Positions 7,070 to 15,113 of a DNA stretch of 23,288 nucleotides are shown here, piece after piece; position 1 is the stretch's first letter; every line of letters begins with the position of its first letter. The DNA comes from Burkholderiaceae bacterium (lineage in GTDB: Bacteria; Pseudomonadota; Gammaproteobacteria; Burkholderiales; Burkholderiaceae): NCBI GenBank assembly GCA_947373615.1, contig CANBYN010000007.1:1-23288 (forward strand). Direction: 5' to 3'. Under the pieces are notes generated by a model. The model saw only the letters and a program-made list of their open reading frames with translations, did not search any database and was not told the origin of the DNA. Position numbers and translations under genes: made by a program.

Positions 7070-8740
7070 ATGAGCAGCTCCCAGCGTCGCCTTCTTGTTA
7101 CTTCCGCATTACCCTATGCCAATGGACAGATCCATATCGGTCATTTGGTGGAATACGTACAAACCGATATTTGGGTGCGCTTTCAACGCATGCGTGGGCA
7201 TGAAGTTCACTATGTTGGCGCCGACGACACACATGGCACCCCAATCATGTTACGCGCAGAAAAAGAAGGTATTACCCCTAAAGAACTCATCACAAATGTT
7301 TGGAAAGAACATAAGCGCGACTTCGACAACTTTTTAATTTCATTCGATAACTATTACACCACTGATAGTCCTGAGAATGAAAAGCTCTCACAAAGTATTT
7401 ACCTCAAGCTTCGTGATGCTGGATTAATCGAAAAGCGTGCGATTGAGCAAGCATACGATCCCGTCAAAGAGATGTTCTTGCCAGATCGTTTCATCAAGGG
7501 TGAGTGCCCTAAGTGTGGTTCTAAAGATCAATACGGCGACTCCTGTGAAAAATGTGGAGCGACCTACTCACCCACCGATCTAAAGAATCCTTTCTCAGTG
7601 GTAAGCGGCGCAACACCCATCAAAAAAGTTTCTGATCATTATTTTTTTAAATTGTCGGATCCGCGTTGTGAAACATTTTTACGCGACTGGACTCAAGTAA
7701 AAACACCATTACAACCCGAAGCTCGCAACAAGATGAAAGAATGGGTTGGTCAACCAGGTGAGTGCAAGCTGGGTGACTGGGATATCTCCCGCGATGCCCC
7801 TTACTTTGGCTTTGAAATCCCTGACGCTCCAGGAAAATACTTCTACGTTTGGCTCGATGCCCCAATTGGCTACTACGCCAGTTTTCTTAATTACTGCCAA
7901 GCTAAAGGCTTAAATTTTGACGAATGGGTTAAGCCAGATTCCACGACTGAGCAGTATCACTTTATCGGCAAGGATATTTTGTATTTCCATACATTATTCT
8001 GGCCGGCCACATTGCAATTTGCCGGCTATCGCACTCCAACCAATGTCTTTGCTCATGGATTCTTAACCGTTGATGGCGAGAAGATGAGTAAATCCCGCGG
8101 CACTTTAATTTCGGCAAACAGCGTGATCGAGTGTGGATTTAATCCTGAATGGTTCCGCTATTACTTTGCAACCAAACTCAACGACAGCATGGAAGATTTA
8201 GATTTAAATCTTCAAGATTTTATTGCACGCGTGAATAGCGATCTATTAGGCAAGTACATCAACATCGCTAGTCGTAGTGCAGGTTTCTTAGTAAAACGTT
8301 TTGGCGGCATTGTTTCTGATGAAGCCATGAATGACCCTCTACTCAAAAACATCGCTGCAGCAAGCGAGAAGATTGCAGATCTATATGAGGCACGCGAGTA
8401 CGCCAAGGCATTGCGTACGATCATGGAGCTAGCAGACAAAGTGAATGGCTTTGTTGATGAAAATAAGCCTTGGGAAATTGCTAAAGATCCTGAGCGTGAA
8501 CCAGATCTACAACACGTCTGCAGCATCACTTTAGAGGCATTCCGAATGCTCAGCGTCTATCTCAAGCCAGTAATTCCGCAGGTAGCTGCTGGAGTGGAAG
8601 AATTTTTCTCGTTAACGCCCTTTTCTTGGGCTGATATTAATACACCCCTCTCTAGTAAGAATCCAATCAATCCATATAAGCACCTCATGACCCGAGTGGA
8701 GGCCCCACAAATTGAGGCTTTGCTGGCTGCAAACTTGTAA
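7070..8740 (+). CDS. metG: Methionyl-tRNA synthetase
   Basis: MetG charges tRNA-Met in the cytoplasm. Class I signatures are clear: HIGH at 22-25 and KMSKS at 338-342. The connective domain holds a zinc knuckle with Cys 146, 149, 159 and 162, matching the E. coli-type enzyme with four cysteines. The helical anticodon-binding domain follows to residue 556. E. coli MetG is 677 residues and ends in an EMAP/Trbp111-like dimerising tRNA-binding domain; this protein stops before such a domain, and nothing resembling it follows the stop. It is divergent from fdhD with 153 bases between them; I see no confident promoter there, only a weak TACACT at 7031-7036. Confidence 0.97.
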   Translation: MSSSQRRLLVTSALPYANGQIHIGHLVEYVQTDIWVRFQRMRGHEVHYVGADDTHGTPIMLRAEKEGITPKELITNVWKEHKRDFDNFLISFDNYYTTDSPENEKLSQSIYLKLRDAGLIEKRAIEQAYDPVKEMFLPDRFIKGECPKCGSKDQYGDSCEKCGATYSPTDLKNPFSVVSGATPIKKVSDHYFFKLSDPRCETFLRDWTQVKTPLQPEARNKMKEWVGQPGECKLGDWDISRDAPYFGFEIPDAPGKYFYVWLDAPIGYYASFLNYCQAKGLNFDEWVKPDSTTEQYHFIGKDILYFHTLFWPATLQFAGYRTPTNVFAHGFLTVDGEKMSKSRGTLISANSVIECGFNPEWFRYYFATKLNDSMEDLDLNLQDFIARVNSDLLGKYINIASRSAGFLVKRFGGIVSDEAMNDPLLKNIAAASEKIADLYEAREYAKALRTIMELADKVNGFVDENKPWEIAKDPEREPDLQHVCSITLEAFRMLSVYLKPVIPQVAAGVEEFFSLTPFSWADINTPLSSKNPINPYKHLMTRVEAPQIEALLAANL

Positions 8741-8772
8741 AAAAGCATCAAAAAAACACCTATAATGGTGTA
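8735..8772 (+). promoter_or_regulatory. Candidate promoter for DUF3460-scpA-panC
   Basis: A perfect TATAAT (8761-8766) follows the metG stop. It is enclosed by a short inverted repeat, ACACC (8756-8760) and GGTGT (8767-8771). The nearest -35-like element, TTGTAA (8735-8740), is 20 bases away, longer than the ideal 17. The -10 match is good but the -35 is poor, so this is a candidate only. Confidence 0.4.
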
Positions 8773-8844
8773 CGTAGTCCTCAATTCACTTTTATCAGTG
8801 ACTTTTATAAGTTATTGAATTTATTGAGCATTTTAGGAAATGTC

Positions 8845-9033
8845 ATGGCAAGATATCAATCAGAATTCACCCAATTCTTAAACGAACTGAAGTCAGAGAA
8901 ACCTCATCTCGAGGCAGATCAACAAGAGGGTCGCGCCTTACTATGGGATAAAGAACCATTAAGTGTTGAAGATCAGCGACGTGCTAAAGTCGCCAAATTG
9001 AAACAGCGCTCTTACGTCTATTCGAATGACTGA
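8845..9033 (+). CDS. Small DUF3460-type protein
   Basis: This 62-residue protein begins MARYQSEFTQFLNELK and contains 'LEADQQEGRALLWDKEP' and a basic C-terminal half rich in Arg and Lys. It matches my recollection of the short DUF3460 proteins that precede scpA in Burkholderiaceae; the function is unknown. I chose ATG 8845, not the longer in-frame start at 8815, because AGGAAA (8835-8840) is well spaced before it and the family begins MA-x-Y-x-S-x-x-T/F. It overlaps scpA by 8 bases, so the two are probably translationally coupled. No signal peptide or membrane segment is visible, so it is likely cytoplasmic. Confidence 0.8.
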   Translation: MARYQSEFTQFLNELKSEKPHLEADQQEGRALLWDKEPLSVEDQRRAKVAKLKQRSYVYSND

Positions 9034-9889
9034 GCCAAGTACTCAGCCAATATCCGATTTACTCGATAGCACCCCATCCGTTACAGATGGGATGTCGTCT
9101 GCATTCGCTAAATTGTATGGCGAACCACTTTTCAAGCTCCCTACCGATCTTTACATTCCACCAGATGCTCTAGAAGTTTTTCTAGAAGCTTTTGAAGGAC
9201 CTCTAGATTTATTGCTTTACTTGATTCGCAAGCAAAATTTCAATGTGCTTGATATTCCCATGGCGCAAGTGACTCTACAGTACTTGAGCTATATCGATCA
9301 GATTCGTCATCACAATCTGGAGCTTGCTGCTGAATACTTGCTCATGGCAGCAATGTTGATTGAAATTAAATCGCGCATGCTCCTGCCAATGAAGAAAGCT
9401 GATAGCGAAGAAGAGGTAGAAGATCCACGTGCAGAATTGGTACGCCGCTTGCTTGAATACGAACGTATGAAGCTGGCTGCACAAGAACTAGATCAAATAC
9501 CTCAACAAGGACGCGACTTTCAGATTGCCCATGGTTATGTTGATACTTCCGTTGCCATTGCTTGGCCAGATGTCAATGTAGATGATTTGCAAATGGCTTG
9601 GCGTGATGTGCTGCATCGTGCCAAACTTAATCAACATCACACTATTACTCGCGAAGAATTATCTGTACGTGATTTTATGACTCGCATCTTGCGTCGCCTA
9701 CAGAACACTCGTTTTGTAGAGTTTGGCGAACTCTTTGAGGAAGCTATTAAGTCCGGTAGAGGTATTCCAGTAGTAATTGTGAACTTTATTGCCATGTTAG
9801 AACTTTCACGTGAAGCTTTGGTAGAGATTACTCAGGCTGAGCCATATGCACCAATTTATGTGCGTCTTGCCTACACCCCAATTACATGA
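9026..9889 (+). CDS. scpA: Segregation and condensation protein A
   Basis: ScpA is the kleisin subunit that bridges the SMC ATPase heads and binds ScpB, helping to compact and segregate the chromosome. The hallmark N-terminal segment is present: 'FEGPLDLLLYLIRKQNFNVL' (about 54-73), then 'IPMAQVTLQYLSYI' and 'AAEYLLMAAMLIEIKSRMLL'. The C-terminal winged helix includes 'RILRRLQNTRFVEFGELF' and 'VIVNFIAMLELSREALVEI'. At 287 residues it carries an N-terminal extension of about 45 residues before the conserved core, as is common in betaproteobacteria. It overlaps the preceding small gene by 8 bases and panC by 4 (ATGA at 9886). scpB is not in the window. Confidence 0.95.
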   Translation: MTEPSTQPISDLLDSTPSVTDGMSSAFAKLYGEPLFKLPTDLYIPPDALEVFLEAFEGPLDLLLYLIRKQNFNVLDIPMAQVTLQYLSYIDQIRHHNLELAAEYLLMAAMLIEIKSRMLLPMKKADSEEEVEDPRAELVRRLLEYERMKLAAQELDQIPQQGRDFQIAHGYVDTSVAIAWPDVNVDDLQMAWRDVLHRAKLNQHHTITREELSVRDFMTRILRRLQNTRFVEFGELFEEAIKSGRGIPVVIVNFIAMLELSREALVEITQAEPYAPIYVRLAYTPIT

Positions 9890-10737
9890 AAATCATTAGC
9901 GATATCCAAGAATTACGTGACCACCTTCGCGGCCAAAATAGAGCCTCATTTGTCCCGACCATGGGCAACCTACATGAAGGCCACCTCTCCCTAATGCGTT
10001 TAGCAAGACAGCATGGCGACCCCGTGGTTGCCAGCATTTTTGTGAATCGCCTGCAGTTTGGTCCTAATGAAGACTTTGATAGCTATCCTCGCACAATGCA
10101 AGCAGATATCGATAAACTTGAAAAGGAGGGTGTCTATATCCTATTCGCCCCTACCGAACGAGATTTATATCCTCAGCCACAAGAATACCGCGTGGATCCA
10201 CCTCAACAATTAGGCGACATCCTTGAGGGTGAGTTCCGCCCAGGATTCTTTAAAGGGGTTTGCACAGTAGTACTAAAACTATTCTCTTGTGTTCAGCCTA
10301 AAGTTGCCGTATTTGGCAAAAAAGATTATCAGCAACTGATGATTATTCGCCAGATGGCTAAGCAATTTGCTTTACCTGTAGAAATTATTCCTGGCGAAAC
10401 GATTCGCGCTGAAGATGGCTTAGCTCTGTCCTCCCGTAATGGCTACCTCTCTACCGAGGAACGCGCAGAAGCGCCTGAATTACAAAGAGCGCTTCAAGAA
10501 GTGCGCCAACGAGTACTAGAACTCAATGTTCGCAACACTCAGTCATTATTGGATATTGAAAAAAATGTCGTGGCTACCCTTGCGGGCCGTGGATGGGAAC
10601 CAGACTACATTGCTATTCGTCAACAAAGCGATTTGGCGCCAGCTTCAAATGAAAGCCTACAGGCTGGTGAGCCACTCGTGATTCTGACAGCAGCTAAGCT
10701 GGGTAAAACACGTCTGATAGATAACCTAGAGATCTAA
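9886..10737 (+). CDS. panC: Pantothenate synthetase (pantoate-beta-alanine ligase)
   Basis: PanC joins pantoate and beta-alanine with ATP to make pantothenate, the vitamin precursor of CoA. Signatures are the ATP-binding PTMGNLHEGH (24-33, with H30 and H33), 'ASIFVNRLQFGPNEDF', 'VFGKKDYQQL' and the KMSKS-like 'LSSRNGYLS'. The 283-residue length is normal. The start overlaps the scpA stop in ATGA. A functional link may be inferred only loosely: the window's oxalate pathway is CoA-dependent, but scpA-panC adjacency is a general lineage feature. No intrinsic terminator with a good + strand T-tract follows it. Confidence 0.97.
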   Translation: MKIISDIQELRDHLRGQNRASFVPTMGNLHEGHLSLMRLARQHGDPVVASIFVNRLQFGPNEDFDSYPRTMQADIDKLEKEGVYILFAPTERDLYPQPQEYRVDPPQQLGDILEGEFRPGFFKGVCTVVLKLFSCVQPKVAVFGKKDYQQLMIIRQMAKQFALPVEIIPGETIRAEDGLALSSRNGYLSTEERAEAPELQRALQEVRQRVLELNVRNTQSLLDIEKNVVATLAGRGWEPDYIAIRQQSDLAPASNESLQAGEPLVILTAAKLGKTRLIDNLEI

Positions 10738-10818
10738 TCTTCTAGAGCTGAGCGTTACAGATCGTTGAACTTTAAATCGATAGCCAACCCATTACACATA
10801 AAGTATCTCTGATAATTC

Positions 10819-10845
10819 AAAAGAAAAATCGCCCAAAGGCGGTTT
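10819..10845 (-). terminator. Rho-independent terminator of the amidohydrolase gene
   Basis: An 8-bp stem pairs AAATCGCC (10826-10833) with GGCGGTTT (10838-10845) through a CAAA loop, with one G-T wobble. Read on the - strand the hairpin is followed by TTTTTCTTTT, a strong T-tract, so it should stop transcription coming from the amidohydrolase gene. It may also work weakly on panC transcripts. Confidence 0.65.
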
Positions 10846-10863
10846 AAAGTGCATTAGCTAGAT

Positions 10864-12660
10864 TTAATGACTATGCATAGTTGAGAGCGAAGATTTGACT
10901 AAATCTTTATGTTCAGCAGGATCAATCGTAGCAACCTCAGCAATGAACTTCTTGAGATCAATTTTTTTACCGCCAACCCAAGTGCCTAGAACTTTTACCT
11001 TTTCAGTAATTTCAATCGGCTTAACAGCAGTTAAATCGGCAGAAAGCTCAACAAAGTCAGCATACTTCCCAACCTCTAATGAACCGACTTCCTTATCGCG
11101 CTTAAGTTGATAGGCGCCATGGATTGTTTCAGCCTTAAGAGCTTGGCCAATCGTCACGGCTTGATTGGCTCCATGGACCTTACCTGAAATAGTGGTACGA
11201 GTAACCATACTTTGAATATTCAAGAGCGGATTCGGAGGGGAGACTGGACCATCATTATGAAAGGAAGCTTTGACATCAGACTTAAAGGCATCACCCAAAG
11301 GCTCCCACTGAGAGCCATAGGATGACTCAAACATGGTGCCATCAAGCAAGTCACCCCAGTAAATATACTGAAATGGTGACATTGAAACGGTCACTCCGAG
11401 AGCAGCGGCACGCTTAAATTGATCGCCTTGAGCAGCACCTAAATGCTCTACACGCCAGCGATGATCTGTACCGATGAGTTTGTATTTATTCAAAGCGCGT
11501 TCATATGCATCCATCACTACGTCAAAGCCTACATCGCCATTACAGTGAAAAGACATTTGATAACCCAGCGGTGCAAATTTATCCAAAATTTGATCTAACT
11601 GCAAACGCGTATAGTTCATGCCCTTTTCGCCCAGCGGCCCCAGAATAATTTGGGCATGTTTGGTTGTTGGGTTATCTAAGTAGCCAAAACTTTGTGCAAC
11701 AGTCCCAAGCCAAGGCGTACCATCAGCCCAAAGCTTGATGCCTGCCTTTCGTACCATGCTTGGATCGGGCCAGCTCACTGGTTTAGCTGCATCAGGCTCT
11801 GTAGACATATGGTAAACATTCATCCGCAACGGACTATCTGGAACCGATGCAAGTGCTAAGTAAGCCTTGTATTCACCAGTACTGTAAGTCATATCTGATG
11901 TGGAGGTAATGCCGAATGAAGCCATGTAGGCATACCACTTTGCACCAGAGAGCAAGGGGTTAGGAATGGCTTTTTCCAAGAAAGGAGCCACGACCACCAT
12001 AAGGGCTGGAACTTCATTAGCAACACCATTTGAAGTGCCATCCGGATTACGACCAAAGCTACCGCCCACAGGATTTTTGGGTGGCTTGCCATTTGCCCAA
12101 GGTAAGGTCTTGATCACTGCCGTATTAAAGTAGACCGCATGACCAGAGTTATCCAATAGCAGAATCGGCCGGCCACTAGGTGTTAAAGCATCTAAGATTT
12201 GATTTGTTGGGGTTGGGGCTTGTTGCAGGAGGCGATCTACGCCATTAAAAATCAACGGTGTACCGGCAGGCATCGCGGCATCTTCTTTTAATATCTTTGC
12301 CTTTACATCATCCCAGGTTTTATAACCAACATAAGGAGCAACCCAGTACGCTGGAGATTGCGTAACCATGCCGCCTAACAAGGGATGACTATGAGGCTCA
12401 ATAAAGCCAGGCATCAGCACAGTTGATCCAAGATCGGTGACCTTAGCCTGAGGTGATTTAGCTTGCACATCAGCAAAAGATCCAACAGCAGTGATCTTTT
12501 TTGTTGCTGTGTCAAAAGCAACGGCCTCTGCCCGTGGATTTTTTTCATCCATAGTAATAATGGTGGATGCTTTTAGAATCTGCGTTTCAGCCAGCACTAA
12601 ATTAGATAGGCAATAGATAGAAAAAATCGGCAAAGCCTTAAAAATTGATTTGTATCTCAT
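10864..12660 (-). CDS. Exported YtcJ-type metal-dependent amidohydrolase (Amidohydro_3 family)
   Basis: From ATG 12660 the protein has 598 residues and begins with a signal peptide (MRYKSIFKAL, a hydrophobic core, cleavage near V-L-A|E-T at 24/25), so it is probably periplasmic. A longer in-frame start at 12741 would bury the signal peptide; ATG 12660 has GGA upstream. Metal-site motifs are 'GFIEPHSHPLLGG' (H90, H92), K309 in 'IKLWADGT' (candidate carbamylated lysine), H372 in 'FHCNGD', H406 in 'RVEHLG' and D470 in 'HNDGPVSPP'. The family hydrolyses C-N bonds of varied compounds and includes N-substituted formamide deformylase, which releases formate. It follows the formyltransferase on the same strand but with a 142-base gap, so it may have its own promoter. 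Substrate unknown. Confidence 0.85.
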   Translation of the reverse strand: MRYKSIFKALPIFSIYCLSNLVLAETQILKASTIITMDEKNPRAEAVAFDTATKKITAVGSFADVQAKSPQAKVTDLGSTVLMPGFIEPHSHPLLGGMVTQSPAYWVAPYVGYKTWDDVKAKILKEDAAMPAGTPLIFNGVDRLLQQAPTPTNQILDALTPSGRPILLLDNSGHAVYFNTAVIKTLPWANGKPPKNPVGGSFGRNPDGTSNGVANEVPALMVVVAPFLEKAIPNPLLSGAKWYAYMASFGITSTSDMTYSTGEYKAYLALASVPDSPLRMNVYHMSTEPDAAKPVSWPDPSMVRKAGIKLWADGTPWLGTVAQSFGYLDNPTTKHAQIILGPLGEKGMNYTRLQLDQILDKFAPLGYQMSFHCNGDVGFDVVMDAYERALNKYKLIGTDHRWRVEHLGAAQGDQFKRAAALGVTVSMSPFQYIYWGDLLDGTMFESSYGSQWEPLGDAFKSDVKASFHNDGPVSPPNPLLNIQSMVTRTTISGKVHGANQAVTIGQALKAETIHGAYQLKRDKEVGSLEVGKYADFVELSADLTAVKPIEITEKVKVLGTWVGGKKIDLKKFIAEVATIDPAEHKDLVKSSLSTMHSH

Positions 12661-12707
12661 TTTTATTCCAATGAAAAATAAATTCATTTTGATAAATACG
12701 GTCATAT

Positions 12708-12728
12708 TTAACAGCAAAAAACTGTTAA
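12708..12728 (-). promoter_or_regulatory. Inverted repeat upstream of the amidohydrolase, candidate operator
   Basis: TTAACAG (12708-12714) and CTGTTAA (12722-12728) are perfect 7-base arms separated by 7 bases (C and six A). It lies 48 bases upstream of the chosen start codon in an AT-rich spacer. On the - strand no T-run follows, so it does not look like a terminator. A repressor or activator site is plausible, but no confident promoter core could be fixed around it. Confidence 0.35.
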
Positions 12729-12802
12729 TGAAATATAGCAAAACTTATTTTTAGAGCTTGCCAATCCTTGCGATAGGATGCGGAATTTTAGACTGGCGGA
12801 TT

Positions 12803-13735
12803 TTAGAGAGCGAAAAATTGCCCTACTTCTAGTTTCAACTCTTTAGCCAATTCAGCACCAGTAACTTTTCCTGAGCCCCCTTTAGCTTTGAGGACTTCAA
12901 TTTGCCCACCATGACAAGTGACAAAAAAGGAATCTAATGTGATTTGGGTAATCTCGCCAGGCTTACCTTTAACAGCACCAAAGGTAGCGGCTACATGTTT
13001 ATGGCAATCGTAGATTTGCACCTTCTTCTCACCAAATATTGCCCAGGCCCCAGGCGCCGGGTTACAAGCGCGAATGAGGTTATAGATTTGGCTAATATGT
13101 GTTGCCCAATGGATCTGAGCAGCACTAGCATCAAACCAACCTTCATAGTTGGCTTGCGATTCATCTTGAACCAATTCTTGATGCTTGCCTGCAACCACCA
13201 AGTCCGCAGCCTCTAGCAATGCACTCACGCCAACAGGGAAAAGATGATCAAAATAAATTTTGCCAAGGGTGTCATTGGGTCCAATAATCACTTCTTTTTG
13301 CAGAATGACTTCACCCTCATCCAAGCCGTCGGATGGGCGAAATATAGTCAGACCCGTTTTTTCTTCGCCCAAAGCTATCGCCCAATTAATAGCACTTGGA
13401 CCTCGGTATTTTGGTAAAAGGGACGGGTGATACTGAATCGTGCCATGCTTTGGAATCTTGACTAGCTCTTGCGGGACAAACTGCAGAACATAAGCCATAA
13501 CGCAGATGTCAGCATTACTATCGATCATCGCCTGCGCTGCTTCGGCACTTTTAAGTGAGGCAAATTGCAGGGGACTCAAACCCCTTGCTAGAGTAGCCTC
13601 TTTCAGAACATCCAGTTTGCTTGATTTTGGATTATCGGGCGGACAGAATACAGCAACGACTTCATCACCGCGATCTAAAAAAGCATCTAATGCGGCCTTC
13701 CCGAAATCCGCACTCCCAATTAACGCAACCCGCAT
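12803..13735 (-). CDS. Stand-alone formyltransferase/10-formyl-THF hydrolase-domain protein
   Basis: The 310 residues correspond to the N-terminal hydrolase domain of 10-formyltetrahydrofolate dehydrogenase (ALDH1L1, residues 1-310), without the carrier and aldehyde dehydrogenase domains. The core motif YHPSLLPKYRGPSAINW (102-118) reads like ALDH1L1 'YHPSLLPRHRGASAINW'. The catalytic pair H103 and D139 has the same 36-residue spacing as H106/D142 there. The classical Asn of Fmt is replaced (Q101-Y102-H103), as in ALDH1L. The second half ('YEGWFDASAAQIHWATH', 'IYNLIRACNPAPGAW') matches the Fmt_C fold. It starts one base after the frc copy 1 stop (TAA-g-ATG), so translation is coupled. It probably handles formyl groups on folate, releasing formate or exchanging with formyl-CoA; the direction is inference. 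Housekeeping Fmt is less likely. Confidence 0.82.
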   Translation of the reverse strand: MRVALIGSADFGKAALDAFLDRGDEVVAVFCPPDNPKSSKLDVLKEATLARGLSPLQFASLKSAEAAQAMIDSNADICVMAYVLQFVPQELVKIPKHGTIQYHPSLLPKYRGPSAINWAIALGEEKTGLTIFRPSDGLDEGEVILQKEVIIGPNDTLGKIYFDHLFPVGVSALLEAADLVVAGKHQELVQDESQANYEGWFDASAAQIHWATHISQIYNLIRACNPAPGAWAIFGEKKVQIYDCHKHVAATFGAVKGKPGEITQITLDSFFVTCHGGQIEVLKAKGGSGKVTGAELAKELKLEVGQFFAL

Positions 13736-13736
13736 C

Positions 13737-14984
13737 TTAGATCACCTTATCATGACGTAGCGAGATCAACTCATCGGTGGTGTAACCCAATTCATGGAGA
13801 ATCTCATCGGTGTGCTCACCGAGCAATGGTGAACGCTCAACGTCAGTGGGGCTATCCGATAACTTAATCGGATTGCCCACAGTAAGGTACTTACCCCGAA
13901 TGGGGTGATCCACTTCCACCACGGTTCCTGTGGCGCGCAAGGCAGGCTCTTCAGCGATTTCTTTCATGGACAAAATCGGTCCACAAGGGATGTCGTATTG
14001 ATTGAGAATATCCATGACTTCAAACTTACTCATGGTCATCGTCCACTTTTCAATCTCGCCAAAGATCTCCATCAAATGTGGCAAGCGTGCCATGGGAGAG
14101 GCAAAACGCACATCGGTAATCCAATCTTCACGACCAATCACTTTGCACACTGCCTCCCATACGGGGGCTTGCACAATGACGTACATATAGGCATTGGGGT
14201 CGGTCTCCCAACCTTTACATTTCACAATCCATCCCGGTTGACCACCGCCAGAGGCATTACCAGCGCGGGGTACAGCGTCGCCAAACTCTCCGTTCGGGAA
14301 CTGGGGATACTCTTGCATCAAACCCACCCGTTCCAAACGTTGCTGATCGCGTAACTTCACACGGCACAAGTTCAATACCGCATCTTGCATGGCGGCCAAG
14401 ACTTTCTGACCACGGCCTGAGTGCGTGCGTTGATACAGCGCGGTCACGATGCCTAGAGCTAAATGCAAGCCCGTGCCGCTATCGCCAATCTGGGCGCCCG
14501 TTACCATCGGAGGGCCATCATCAAACCCGGTAGTTGATGCAGAGCCGCCGGCGCATTGCGCTACGTTCTCATACACCTTGCAATCTTCATAAGGACCAGG
14601 ACCAAAACCTTTGACAGAAGCCATGATCATCATTGGATTGAGCTCTTGAATGCGCTCCCAAGAAAACCCCATGCGATCGAGTGCGCCTGGAGCAAAGTTC
14701 TCAACAAGAACATCACACTCTTTAATGAGGCGCTCTAATATCTCTTTACCCTTTTGGGTTTTGGTATTGACCGTGATGGAACGCTTGTTGTGATTGAGCA
14801 TTGTGAAATACAAACTGTCTGCATCGGGAATATCGCGCAATTGACCGCGAGTGGCATCCCCTTCGCCTGATTTTTCGACCTTAATTACGTCTGCCCCAAA
14901 CCACGCTAGCAACTGAGTGCAAGTAGGTCCAGATTGAACATGCGTGAAATCGAGGATTTTGACCCCTTCAAGTGCTTTTGCCAT
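13737..14984 (-). CDS. frc: Formyl-CoA:oxalate CoA-transferase paralogue (frc copy 1)
   Basis: This 415-residue class III (CaiB/BaiF) CoA-transferase moves CoA from formyl-CoA to oxalate. Conserved features are Q17 in 'FTHVQSGP', the catalytic aspartate D168 in GDSGTGLHL, and 'DAVLNLCRVKLRDQQRLER'. The glycine loop that covers the active site reads A-S-G-G-G-Q-P where copy 2 and Oxalobacter Frc have A-G-G-G-G-Q-P. Residue 48 is Gln where Oxalobacter Frc has Trp48. It is one base ahead of the formyltransferase gene and 129 bases after the PAS gene; that gap is AT-rich but shows no convincing promoter. The altered loop hints at a different acid substrate or kinetics from copy 2, but this is inference. 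Confidence 0.9.
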   Translation of the reverse strand: MAKALEGVKILDFTHVQSGPTCTQLLAWFGADVIKVEKSGEGDATRGQLRDIPDADSLYFTMLNHNKRSITVNTKTQKGKEILERLIKECDVLVENFAPGALDRMGFSWERIQELNPMMIMASVKGFGPGPYEDCKVYENVAQCAGGSASTTGFDDGPPMVTGAQIGDSGTGLHLALGIVTALYQRTHSGRGQKVLAAMQDAVLNLCRVKLRDQQRLERVGLMQEYPQFPNGEFGDAVPRAGNASGGGQPGWIVKCKGWETDPNAYMYVIVQAPVWEAVCKVIGREDWITDVRFASPMARLPHLMEIFGEIEKWTMTMSKFEVMDILNQYDIPCGPILSMKEIAEEPALRATGTVVEVDHPIRGKYLTVGNPIKLSDSPTDVERSPLLGEHTDEILHELGYTTDELISLRHDKVI

Positions 14985-15113
14985 GATTTAAGCCCCAAAT
15001 AAGAATGAAATTTTTGAATTAAGGCAATTTTACCAGCGGAGAATTGCTGACATTAAAATATGCACAATGATTGGGCATATTAGCTAGCTTAGCCCTCCAA
15101 GCACTATATGCGG

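Noticed and set aside
15014..15027. TTG-N8-CAA (TTGAATTAAGGCAA) upstream of frc copy 1 as a third Fnr-type box
   Set aside because: Only the outer three bases per arm match. A class II start from its centre would fall inside the coding region, so the spacing is wrong.
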